A DNA stretch of 64,000 nt from contig CAJUGC010000006.1 in NCBI GenBank assembly GCA_910585955.1, positions 62,001-126,000 of the forward strand. The letters are read 5' to 3'. The position numbers were made by a program, and so were the translations under genes. Below the pieces are notes generated by a model. That model did no database searches and had not been told where the DNA came from. It was given only the letters and a program-made list of their open reading frames with translations. Origin of the DNA: an uncultured Christensenella sp. (lineage in GTDB: Bacteria > Bacillota > Clostridia > Christensenellales > Pumilibacteraceae). Of this stretch, positions 52,888-60,578 are shown piece by piece (within the stretch, counting starts at the first letter, position 1; each line of letters begins with the position of its first letter).

Positions 52888-52966
52888 CAATCAACATATA
52901 TAAAACGCGAAGGGAATAGAATTCGTTACTATCGAATATAATAATTTTAAATGAAAGGAGGCAGTT

Positions 52967-53503
52967 ATGAATCTTAAAGGAAGTAAGACCGAAGCAAACC
53001 TTATGGCGGCTTTTTCCGGTGAATCCATGGCGAGAAATAAATATGACTATTATGCGTCTAAGGCGCGAAAGGACGGCTACGAGCAAATAGCCGACATCTT
53101 TGCGGAGACGGCGGGCAACGAGAAGGAGCACGCCAAGCTGTGGTTTAAAATTCTCCACGAGGGCATTCCCGATACGGCGACCAACCTAAAGGACGCGGCT
53201 GCGGGCGAAAACTTCGAGTGGACGGATATGTACGCGCGTTTTGCCAAAGAAGCGGAAGAAGAAGGCTTCACCGATATAGCGCGGCTTTTCCGCGGCGTGG
53301 CGGCGATCGAAGCGAATCACGAACGCCGCTATCTTAAGCTTCTCGAAAACGTCGAAACCGACAAGGTATTTTCACGCGACGAGGACGTGCTTTGGATGTG
53401 TCTCAACTGCGGCCATATCCACAAGGGCAAAAATGCGCCCAAAGTTTGCCCCGTGTGCGCGCACCCGCAGTCGTTTTTCGAAATCGAACCCGAAAACTAC
53501 TGA
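52967..53503 (+). CDS. rbr: rubrerythrin
   Basis: A 178-residue peroxide reductase of anaerobes. Residues 1-135 are the ferritin-like di-iron domain (ESMARNKYDYYA, GNEKEHAKLWF, EANHERRYL), residues 140-178 the C-terminal rubredoxin centre with CLNCGHIHKG and CPVCAHPQ. AAAGGAGG seven bases before the ATG. Single gene with its own terminator. It complements the reverse rubrerythrin at 3319. Confidence 0.96.
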   Translation: MNLKGSKTEANLMAAFSGESMARNKYDYYASKARKDGYEQIADIFAETAGNEKEHAKLWFKILHEGIPDTATNLKDAAAGENFEWTDMYARFAKEAEEEGFTDIARLFRGVAAIEANHERRYLKLLENVETDKVFSRDEDVLWMCLNCGHIHKGKNAPKVCPVCAHPQSFFEIEPENY

Positions 53504-53528
53504 GCATATATATAAAAGAACTCAATCG

Positions 53529-53557
53529 AAAACGCCCGAGTAAAGTCGGGCGTTTTT
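53529..53557. terminator. bidirectional terminator between rubrerythrin and trmL
   Basis: AAAACGCCCGA (53529-53539) pairs with TCGGGCGTTTT (53546-53556) around a 6-base loop, ending in T residues. Confidence 0.9.
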
Positions 53558-53572
53558 ACTAAGCGGAATATA

Positions 53573-54028
53573 TTAAAACTCGAACCCCGTCTGCCTTAAA
53601 GCTTCGTACAGCACTATCGCCGCGCTGTTGGAAAGATTGAGGCAACGCACGCCGTCTTTCATGGGAATGCGAAGAGCACGTTTTTCGTACTTTTCGAGCA
53701 GGGCGTCGGGCAGCCCTTTCGTTTCCTTGCCGAATACGAGGAAGTCGCCGTCTTTAAACTTTATGTCGATGTAAGGGACGACTGCTTTCTTGGTGAGAAA
53801 ATAGCAGTTAGCGCCTTCGTTCTTTGCAAGAAAGTCGTCGAAATCCTTGTAAAGGAGGACGGTCACTTTATCCCAATAGTCGAGCCCTGCTCGCTTTATG
53901 GCGCTCTCCGACACGTCGAAGCCGAGCGGCTCGATGAGGTGGAGCACGGTGTTCGTGCAGGCGCAGGTGCGGGCGATGTTGCCCGTATTCTGAGGTATTT
54001 CGGGTTCGTAAAGCACAATGTTGAACAT
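53573..54028 (-). CDS. trmL: tRNA (cytidine/uridine-34-2'-O)-methyltransferase TrmL
   Basis: A 151-residue SPOUT-class enzyme methylating the wobble ribose of tRNA-Leu isoacceptors with SAM. It shows MFNIVLYEPEIPQNTGNIAR, GKETKGLP and the trefoil-knot SAM site VRCLNLSNSAAIVLYE. ATG 54028 fits the family start; the in-frame upstream ATG at 54046 overlaps the promoter -10. The promoter ends six bases before the ATG and there is no Shine-Dalgarno site, indicating a leaderless mRNA. Confidence 0.94.
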   Translation of the reverse strand: MFNIVLYEPEIPQNTGNIARTCACTNTVLHLIEPLGFDVSESAIKRAGLDYWDKVTVLLYKDFDDFLAKNEGANCYFLTKKAVVPYIDIKFKDGDFLVFGKETKGLPDALLEKYEKRALRIPMKDGVRCLNLSNSAAIVLYEALRQTGFEF

Positions 54029-54034
54029 GACTAC

Positions 54035-54063
54035 AGTATACGGCAACGATAAACATAAGTCAA
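54035..54063 (-). promoter_or_regulatory. trmL promoter abutting the start codon
   Basis: On the minus strand TTGACT (54063-54058), 17 bases, TATACT (54040-54035), then six bases and the ATG at 54028. This is the same geometry as the promoter at 50329-50357. Confidence 0.75.
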
Positions 54064-54353
54064 CTTTTTTGCCTGCGCTCGGCTTTGAAAATCCGTACGA
54101 TTTTTTTGAAAAGCAGCAGCGCCGCGATAAAGGCGAGCGCCTGTCCGACGACAGTGAACGGTTTTATAGAGCCGTCGCGGAAGAAAAACCCGAGAAAAAA
54201 CAGCGGCGCAAAAAACGCGACGGCGAAAATCGCGTCCGCAATGACAGTGCCTACTATGCCGCCGCTCTTTCGCAGCAAAGACAACAGGAGATAGAACCCG
54301 CAAAGTGCGAGTCCGGCGGCGAGAGATACCGCGAACAGCGCAAGATCGCTCAC
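54060..54353 (-). CDS. yabQ: sporulation protein YabQ
   Basis: A 97-residue protein with three membrane helices (LALFAVSLAAGLALCGFYLL; IVGTVIADAIFAVAFFAPLF; VVGQALAFIAALLLF) and a basic tail, the size and layout of YabQ, a membrane protein needed for spore cortex formation. Identification rests mainly on being coupled (ATGA overlap) to yabP, its usual partner. Its 3' end overlaps the trmL promoter. The divIC gene that often follows is not present. Confidence 0.75.
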   Translation of the reverse strand: MSDLALFAVSLAAGLALCGFYLLLSLLRKSGGIVGTVIADAIFAVAFFAPLFFLGFFFRDGSIKPFTVVGQALAFIAALLLFKKIVRIFKAERRQKS

Positions 54354-54634
54354 CTGAATATGCGCTTTAGAAGGGGCTTTTTGCCGCCCTCGTATTTTAA
54401 AGAATTTATTTCGCCTTCAAGCGAAAGTTTGCCCGTATCCGCGTCGAACTTTAATATACGAAGATCTTTGCCGCAGATCGACAGCGCGCCGCGGCTTGTG
54501 ATAAGATTTACGGTTTCGGGATTTGCGCTTACTACTTTGTTCACGCCTTCCACTGTGCCGTTCTTTCTGTCGGTAATCGACAGCGAATGTAAAAGCCCGC
54601 TTGATTTTGTCTGATCCGATTGCCTTATGTCCAT
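54350..54634 (-). CDS. yabP: sporulation protein YabP (YabP/YqfC family)
   Basis: 94 residues with the all-beta YabP/YqfC pattern: LHSLSITDRKNGTVEGVNKV, LITSRGALSICGKDLRI and LDLDTG-like repeats ending LSLEGEINSLKYE. YabP is a mother-cell protein (SigE regulon) for cortex assembly with YabQ. ATG 54634 is preferred to the GTG at 54643 since GAGAGGTG lies six bases before it. A SigE-like promoter could be at CATAAACAT just upstream, not certain. Confidence 0.85.
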   Translation of the reverse strand: MDIRQSDQTKSSGLLHSLSITDRKNGTVEGVNKVVSANPETVNLITSRGALSICGKDLRILKFDADTGKLSLEGEINSLKYEGGKKPLLKRIFR

Positions 54635-54719
54635 GATATGCACCTCTCTTTAATGTTTATGCGGTAGGAGCTTCTTTTACCACCGCAAAAATATTGCAAA
54701 GCAAACAAGGCTCAATCGG

Positions 54720-54748
54720 TTGCTTTTTATCGTATATTATAGTACAAT
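54720..54748 (+). promoter_or_regulatory. promoter of tex
   Basis: TTGCTT (54720-54725), 17 bases, TACAAT (54743-54748). The leader to the tex ATG is about 235 bases. Confidence 0.65.
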
Positions 54749-54821
54749 AATATGAGTTGAGTTTGAAATCGCATTCGTCGCACAGTACGGGCTTGTCGCT
54801 TATTGAGACATACTCGATATG

Positions 54822-54856
54822 CTACGAAGCTTTGCGTCGACGCAATAGCTTCGTAG
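54822..54856 (+). other. strong leader hairpin of the tex mRNA
   Basis: CTACGAAGC (54822-54830) pairs with GCTTCGTAG (54848-54856), and the inside TTGCGT/ACGCAA also pairs. There is no T-tract, so it is a leader structure, not a terminator. The remaining leader (54749-54988) shows no reliable ORF. Confidence 0.55.
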
Positions 54857-54988
54857 GCGGCTCGGATAAAAGACGGCTCGCGCGCATCGGGTACGAGCGC
54901 GTCATTCCGGTGTCTTATCGGCAGCCGCTCGCTCGCCGCAAGGGTGCGTTTTCAAAAGTAACACGGACAGGAGGTCGCGGAACACGAC

Positions 54989-57400
54989 ATGGACATCAAC
55001 AAAGCGCTTTCCGAAGAATTCGAGATAAAGCCCGAACACGCAAACAACATCATAAAGCTTATAGACGAGGGAAACACCATTCCGTTTATAGCTCGTTACC
55101 GCAAGGAAATGCACGGCGCTACGGGCGATCAGGTGCTCAGAGAATTTGCGGACAGACTTACTTATCTTCGCAATCTCGAAAAACGCAAGAGCGAAGTGCG
55201 CTCGTCTGTCGAGGGACAGGGCAAGTGGACGGACGAGATCGCCGACGCTTTGGATAAAGCGACGACGCTCACCGAAGTCGAAGACGTCTATCGCCCTTAT
55301 AAGCAGAAGAAAAAGACGCGTTCGTCCGTTGCCGTCGAAAAGGGACTGGAGCCGCTTGCCGACGTCATTTGGGCGCAGGAAATTTCCGAAGGCAGCGTCT
55401 CGGAGATTGCGGCCGCTTATGTAAACGAAGAAAAGGGCGTGAATAGCGTAAAAGAAGCGCTTGCGGGCGCTCTCGACATAATCGCCGAGCGTATATCCGA
55501 CAATGCCGAACTTCGTAAGAGTCTGCGAGCCTACCTTGCCGAGAACGGCGAAATCGTTGCAAGTCCCGCAAAGAGCGCGCCCGAGGACAAAGCCAAAGTC
55601 TACGAGACGTATAAGGACTATTGCGAAAAGGTGGGAAGCATACCGCCGCACCGTATTCTTGCATTGAACCGCGGAGAAGCGGAAAACTGTCTCAAGGTCG
55701 GTATTCGAGCGGACTCGCAGCACGCATACGAAATCATAAGAGCGGCTGTCAAAAAGACGTCGATTTTCGACAACATAATGGAGAGCGCTATAGTCGATTC
55801 TTACGAGCGTCTCATTTATCCGTCCGTAGAGCGCGAAGTCCGCGGAGAACTGACGGACAAAGCCGACGAACAGGCGATAAAGATGTTCGAAGTAAATTTG
55901 CGCCCCCTTCTTATGCAGCCGCCTCTTAAGGGTAAAGTCATAATGGGGCTCGATCCCGCTTACAGAACGGGTTGCAAGATCGCCGTCATAGATACGGAAG
56001 GAAACGTACTTGCATACACAGTCGTTTTTCCCACGCCGCCCAAGCCGCGCACGGAAGAGGCGAAGGCTCGTCTTAAGGACTTGATAGAAAAGCACGGCGT
56101 AGATGTTATCGCTATCGGTAACGGCACGGCGAGCAAGGAGTCGGAAATATTCGTAGCGGAGCTTATAAAGGAAACAGAGCGTCCCGTGGCTTACGCGATA
56201 GTGAACGAGGCGGGCGCGTCGGTATACAGCGCAAGCAAGCTCGGTGCCGAGGAATTCCCGACGCTCGATGTTTCGACGAGAAGCGCCGTTTCGATCGCAA
56301 GAAGGCTTCTCGATCCGCTTGCCGAACTCATAAAAATAGACGTGAAGTCGATAGGCGTGGGGCAGTACCAGCACGATATGCCTCAAAAGCGCCTTTCAGA
56401 GGTGCTCGACGGCGTAGTGGAGGACTGCGTCAACAGCGTCGGCGTGGATCTCAACACGGCGTCCCACAGCCTGCTCGCACGCGTTGCGGGGCTTAATGCG
56501 GGCGTTGCGAAGAGCATAGTCGATTATCGCAAGACGCAACCGTTCTCGACGCGCGCGCAGCTTTTGAAAGTTCCCAAGCTCGGACCCAAAGCGTACGAAC
56601 AGTGCGCGGGTTTCCTGCGTATAGCGGGCGGAGAAAACGTGCTCGATATGACGGGCGTTCACCCCGAAAGTTATGATGCGGCGGCAAAACTTCTTCAAAA
56701 GTACGGTATGACGGACGACGACGTAAAAAGCGGAAAAATAGGCGATTTGCCCGAGAAGGTCAAAAAAGACGGAGCGGCTGTCGTCGCCGAAGAGATAGGC
56801 GTGGGCGTTCCGACGCTCGAAGATATGGTGGAGGAACTCACAAAGCCCGGGCGCGACATCCGCGACAGCTTGCCGCCCGCCGTGCTGCGCGCCGACCTTT
56901 TGAGCATAGAGGATCTCAAAGAGGGTATGGAACTTGACGGCGTGGTGCGTAACGTCATAGATTTCGGTGCGTTTGTAGACATAGGCGTGCACCACGACGG
57001 ACTCGTGCACATCTCCGAAATTTCCGAAGGCTATATTCGTCACCCTTCGGAAGTGCTTAAAGTCGGCGACAGGGTAAAGGTTAAAGTCGTCGGAGTAGAC
57101 GTAGATAAGCATAGAATAAATCTGTCTATCAAGCAGGCGAGCGGCGCGCGCATCGTGCCGAAGTCTCGTCCCGCTCCCCAAAAGAAAGATAACGGAACAA
57201 AGCCGCGCGGCAATTTCGAGCATAAAGACGGCAGACCCCGTTTCGACAATCGTCGGAACGATCCGAAAAATGCCGAGCGCGCAAGAGACCGCCGCGATAA
57301 CCGAGGCGGTCGTGACGGCGGAAACAACCGCGATCGCCGCGAGACGCGCTCTCTCGACGATATGCTTGCGGCGCTTAAAAATAAGTACTCCAAACATTAA
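54989..57400 (+). CDS. tex: Tex-family RNA-binding transcription accessory protein
   Basis: An 803-residue cytoplasmic protein. Tex N-terminal helical domain (IPFIARYRKEMHGA), YqgF-like nuclease fold (MGLDPAYRTGCKIAVID), helix-hairpin-helix pair (SHSLLARVAGLNAGVAKSIV; LKVPKLGPKAYEQCAGFL) and S1 domain (LDGVVRNVIDFGAFVDIG). The last 85 residues are a disordered Arg/Asn/Gly-rich extension that probably adds RNA binding. AGGAGG is 15 bases before the ATG, rather far. Palindromic element A starts 3 bases after the stop codon and may serve as terminator. Confidence 0.95.
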   Translation: MDINKALSEEFEIKPEHANNIIKLIDEGNTIPFIARYRKEMHGATGDQVLREFADRLTYLRNLEKRKSEVRSSVEGQGKWTDEIADALDKATTLTEVEDVYRPYKQKKKTRSSVAVEKGLEPLADVIWAQEISEGSVSEIAAAYVNEEKGVNSVKEALAGALDIIAERISDNAELRKSLRAYLAENGEIVASPAKSAPEDKAKVYETYKDYCEKVGSIPPHRILALNRGEAENCLKVGIRADSQHAYEIIRAAVKKTSIFDNIMESAIVDSYERLIYPSVEREVRGELTDKADEQAIKMFEVNLRPLLMQPPLKGKVIMGLDPAYRTGCKIAVIDTEGNVLAYTVVFPTPPKPRTEEAKARLKDLIEKHGVDVIAIGNGTASKESEIFVAELIKETERPVAYAIVNEAGASVYSASKLGAEEFPTLDVSTRSAVSIARRLLDPLAELIKIDVKSIGVGQYQHDMPQKRLSEVLDGVVEDCVNSVGVDLNTASHSLLARVAGLNAGVAKSIVDYRKTQPFSTRAQLLKVPKLGPKAYEQCAGFLRIAGGENVLDMTGVHPESYDAAAKLLQKYGMTDDDVKSGKIGDLPEKVKKDGAAVVAEEIGVGVPTLEDMVEELTKPGRDIRDSLPPAVLRADLLSIEDLKEGMELDGVVRNVIDFGAFVDIGVHHDGLVHISEISEGYIRHPSEVLKVGDRVKVKVVGVDVDKHRINLSIKQASGARIVPKSRPAPQKKDNGTKPRGNFEHKDGRPRFDNRRNDPKNAERARDRRDNRGGRDGGNNRDRRETRSLDDMLAALKNKYSKH

Positions 57401-57402
57401 AA

Positions 57403-57525
57403 CCCGACGGCTTGGCTGCTTCGTAAGACGGGCTATGCGCGGCGCTCGGGCGGTCGCGTACAAAAAGTACGCTAATCGCCAGAGCGCCGCCCGTTGCTCG
57501 TCTTACTTGTATCTAAACCGTCGGG
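57403..57525 (+). repeat. palindromic intergenic element A, copy 4, with strongest pairing
   Basis: CCCGACGG (57403-57410) pairs with CCGTCGGG (57518-57525); inner arms (GTAAGACGGGC with GCCCG and CGTCTTAC; GGCGCTC with GAGCGCC) and centre GCGTAC-AAAAA-GTACGC also pair. The tail TGTATCTAAACC matches the other copies. The arm sequence differs but compensates, as expected for a conserved structure. Confidence 0.7.
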
Positions 57526-57547
57526 CAGATCTTCTTTCTTAAATCTG

Positions 57548-57590
57548 TCCTTAGAACGGTTTTTTGGGTAAAGCCCCGAATCGTTATCGT
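57548..57590 (+). repeat. hairpin repeat D, copy 2
   Basis: GGTTTTTTGGG...AAGCCCCGAATCGTT corresponds to 28054-28086 (GGGTTTTTAGGG...AAGCCCTGAATCGTT). The remainder of 57401-57756 is non-coding and ends in the next promoter. Confidence 0.55.
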
Positions 57591-57645
57591 AATCTCGATT
57601 TTTACCGCTTTTTTCGTCTATTTTCGCGTAGATCTGTATTTAGCC

Positions 57646-57674
57646 TTGACAATATCGAATTTTTGAGATATACT
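57646..57674 (+). promoter_or_regulatory. promoter of the envelope polysaccharide operon
   Basis: TTGACA (57646-57651), 17 bases, TATACT (57669-57674), about 83 bases before the ATG. Confidence 0.8.
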
Positions 57675-57756
57675 AATACGGTGAAGAGGTGTAGCGGTTT
57701 TCTTTTTGCCTCTTTGCGTGAAACGGCTGCTTGAATGTACTGTAAGGAAGCAAATA

Positions 57757-59802
57757 ATGAGAGATAAAAAGAAGCCTAAAGCGGAGAAAAGAAATCTGCT
57801 TAAAAACGGAGCGAGAGTCCGCAGTATACTTTTGTTGCTTGCGGGCGATTTGGCGTTTGCCTGTTTTTCATATTGGCTTGCTCGGACTATCATGTTTTTC
57901 CGATTGGACAAGCCTCTCGGATATTCCGAGTATGAGCTTTTGGTGGCTACGGTTTCCGTTGTCGTGGTCATCGCCATGTTGCTGTTCTTCGACTCGTATA
58001 ACACGGTGTGGAAGTATGCGGGCAGAGTGGAGTTTTTTAAATTTCTCATGGCGTACATCGCCTCGTTCCTGACCCTTCTGATAATCAAATTCGTCATCGA
58101 CGCGGCGTTCGACATTCAAGTGTGGGTGCCCATAAATTTGATGTTCGTGCTGTTCAGCGCGATATTCTCCGGTTCTATGCGCTTTTTCTACGGCATATCG
58201 CACTATGTCCGACATATGCGCAACCGCTTCAGCGAAAAAAATCCCGACCACTTAAAGAGAGCTATCGTTATAGGCGCAGGATATACTGGCTCTCTTGTGA
58301 TTAACCGTTTTATAAACAATACCGACGAAGGGTATCTTCCCGTAGCCGTTATCGACGACGATCCCGAAAAGCAAGACATGAAGGTCTACGGCATCAAGGT
58401 CGAAGGCGGCATGGACGATCTCGAAGCGGCCATTGCCAGAACGTCTGCGGAAGTCATAGTCATAGCCATAAGCAATATTTCCAAAACTCAGCTTAAGGAG
58501 ATCTATACTCGTTGCAAGACGACTAATCTTCCTATAAAGGTCATGCCGCCCATGACCGACGCGAATGCGGGGAATATGCAGATATCGACGCTCTCGCTTC
58601 GCGACATAAAGATAGAGGAGCTTTTGGGTCGCGACGAATTTAAGGTCAACAGGGAACTTATCGACGTCGCCGTCAAGGATAAAGTGGTATGCGTGACGGG
58701 CGGCGCAGGTTCCATAGGTTCCGAACTTTGCCGCCAGGCGCTCTCATTCGGCTGCAAACATCTCGTTATATTCGATATGCACGAAAACGGTATGTTTGCG
58801 ATAAACCAAGAGTTTTCAAGAGTGTACGATACGTCGCGCTACACGCTTGTGATAGGTACTGTGCGCGAAAAGAAGAAGCTTGCCGAGGTTTTCGAAAAGT
58901 ATAAGCCCGACGTCGTGTTCCACGCCGCGGCATACAAACACGTTCCGATGATGGAGATAAGCGCGACGGAAGCAATAAAAAACAATGTATTCGGTACGCG
59001 CAACGTCATAGAGCAGTCGCTCGCCTCCGGAGTCGAGAAATTCGTGCTTATTTCGACCGACAAGGCGGTCAACCCCGCAAATATCATGGGCGCGAGCAAA
59101 CGGCTTGCCGAAATGCTCGTACAGACATACGGTAAAGCGCAGAACAAAATGAAAATGGCGGCGGTTCGTTTCGGCAATGTTCTCGGTTCGAACGGGTCGG
59201 TCATACCCATATTTTTAAAGCAGATAAAAGAGGGCGGGCCCATAACGCTCACCGACCGTTATATCAAGCGTTATTTCATGACGATACCCGAAGCGGTTCG
59301 GCTTGTGCTTCAGACGGGAGCGTTTGCCGACAGCGGCGAGATTTTCGTGCTCGACATGGGCGATCCGGTTTATATTTACGACCTTGCTTGCGATCTCATA
59401 CGCATAAACGGTCTTGTGCCGGAACAGGACATTAAGATAAAAGTTACCGGGCTGAGACCCGGCGAAAAACTGTTCGAGGAACTTCGCTACGATAAAGAAA
59501 TGGTCGATTCGACGGCGCACGAGGGCATATTCGTCACGCGCTTGGAAGAGGTCGAACTCGATTCGTTCAATACAAAACTCGAAAACCTACGCAAGATCTC
59601 CGAGTCCGAGGACGCGGAAAAGACGGAGAATATCATATTCGACATAGTTCCGTCCGCTTCGCGCGAGACGGCGAAAGCCGAACGCAAAAAACAATTGGAA
59701 GAGCTTAGAGCGGCGGAAGAAGCGGAAAAAGAGAAGAGCGAAAGCTTGCAAACGGCAGTCGCTCCGAATGCGTCGGAGACCGCGGAAGGAGCAAACGCAT
59801 GA
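57757..59802 (+). CDS. CapD/WbpM/PglF-type UDP-sugar 4,6-dehydratase
   Basis: 681 residues. Four membrane helices (about 18-135), then a CoA-binding-like Rossmann domain (AIVIGAGYTGSLVINRF), then the SDR dehydratase domain with VTGGAGSIGSELCRQ, AAAYKHVPMME and ISTDKAVNPANIMGASKR where Met replaces the usual active-site Tyr, typical of the large membrane dehydratases. It acts on UDP-GlcNAc to begin synthesis of deoxyamino sugars such as bacillosamine. A roughly 60-residue charged, Ala/Glu-rich tail is added at the C-terminus. ATG 57757 follows AAGGAAG; the frame is open from 57706. Its TGA overlaps uppP. Confidence 0.92.
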   Translation: MRDKKKPKAEKRNLLKNGARVRSILLLLAGDLAFACFSYWLARTIMFFRLDKPLGYSEYELLVATVSVVVVIAMLLFFDSYNTVWKYAGRVEFFKFLMAYIASFLTLLIIKFVIDAAFDIQVWVPINLMFVLFSAIFSGSMRFFYGISHYVRHMRNRFSEKNPDHLKRAIVIGAGYTGSLVINRFINNTDEGYLPVAVIDDDPEKQDMKVYGIKVEGGMDDLEAAIARTSAEVIVIAISNISKTQLKEIYTRCKTTNLPIKVMPPMTDANAGNMQISTLSLRDIKIEELLGRDEFKVNRELIDVAVKDKVVCVTGGAGSIGSELCRQALSFGCKHLVIFDMHENGMFAINQEFSRVYDTSRYTLVIGTVREKKKLAEVFEKYKPDVVFHAAAYKHVPMMEISATEAIKNNVFGTRNVIEQSLASGVEKFVLISTDKAVNPANIMGASKRLAEMLVQTYGKAQNKMKMAAVRFGNVLGSNGSVIPIFLKQIKEGGPITLTDRYIKRYFMTIPEAVRLVLQTGAFADSGEIFVLDMGDPVYIYDLACDLIRINGLVPEQDIKIKVTGLRPGEKLFEELRYDKEMVDSTAHEGIFVTRLEEVELDSFNTKLENLRKISESEDAEKTENIIFDIVPSASRETAKAERKKQLEELRAAEEAEKEKSESLQTAVAPNASETAEGANA

Positions 59803-60569
59803 ATTGGTGGCAAGCGCTGATACTCGGACTTGTGCAGGGACTCGGAGAGTTCCTGCCTATTTCGAGTAGCGGACATCTTGTGTTGACACGCGAAATACTC
59901 GGCATTTCGGGCGAGTATATGCTGTTCGATATGTTGTTGCACGTCGGAACGGTCTGCGCTATATTCGTAGTGTTTTTCAAGGATCTCATCGCGCTGTTCA
60001 AGCCGCCTTTCAAAACTATCGGATACATATTGCTTGCGTCCGTTCCCGCGATAATAGTGGGGTTGCTGTTCAATTCGCAAATAGAAAGTTTCTTTTCGGG
60101 CGCGAAATATTTGTGTTTCTTTTTCCTCTTTACCGCGGTATTGATGCTTACGACGGAGATACTCGGCAAGCGGCTGTATAAGGAGCCGAAACCGTTCACC
60201 TGGATAACCGCGGTCTCGATGGGACTCATGCAGGGCATTGCCGTTTTCCCCGGCATATCGCGAAGCGGATCGACGCTGTTCGGCGGAACTGTCGCCGGCG
60301 GAAAGCGAGAAGAAATAGCTAAGTTTTCCTTTTTCATGAGCATACCCGTTATATTGGGCGGAGCGGTTCTTCAACTGTTCGGCTTGGAAGGCGGATTGAG
60401 CGTAGATTGGTGGTGCATACTCATAGGAATGATTTCGTCTTTCTTAAGCGGACTTCTTGCCGTCAAGCTCATGATGCGGCTGATTGCAAAAGCCGATTAC
60501 AAGTGGTTCGCTCTGTACCTCTTGGTCGTAAGCGTGCTTACGTTCGTATTCTTTTTTATCGGAGTTTGA
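59799..60569 (+). CDS. uppP: undecaprenyl-diphosphate phosphatase
   Basis: A 256-residue membrane enzyme recycling the undecaprenyl carrier for wall and polysaccharide synthesis, and giving bacitracin tolerance. It shows GLGEFLPISSSGHLVL and FPGISRSGSTL active-site motifs and about eight helices. Start overlaps the dehydratase stop (ATGA), so it is operonic with glycan genes on both sides, matching a role in lipid-linked glycan turnover. Confidence 0.96.
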   Translation: MNWWQALILGLVQGLGEFLPISSSGHLVLTREILGISGEYMLFDMLLHVGTVCAIFVVFFKDLIALFKPPFKTIGYILLASVPAIIVGLLFNSQIESFFSGAKYLCFFFLFTAVLMLTTEILGKRLYKEPKPFTWITAVSMGLMQGIAVFPGISRSGSTLFGGTVAGGKREEIAKFSFFMSIPVILGGAVLQLFGLEGGLSVDWWCILIGMISSFLSGLLAVKLMMRLIAKADYKWFALYLLVVSVLTFVFFFIGV

Positions 60570-60578
60570 TTTCCGAAG

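Noticed and set aside
54757..55257. Leader open frame running into tex in another frame
   Set aside because: It begins at a non-ATG codon without a ribosome-binding site and most of its length is the shadow of tex.
54902..56386. 494-codon minus-strand open frame opposite tex
   Set aside because: The plus strand encodes the complete Tex domain order; the minus frame lacks recognisable domains.
27756..57590. Dispersed hairpin repeats as CRISPR or tRNA-like elements
   Set aside because: Copies are single, far apart, palindromic over their whole length and lack regular spacers, cas genes or a tRNA cloverleaf.
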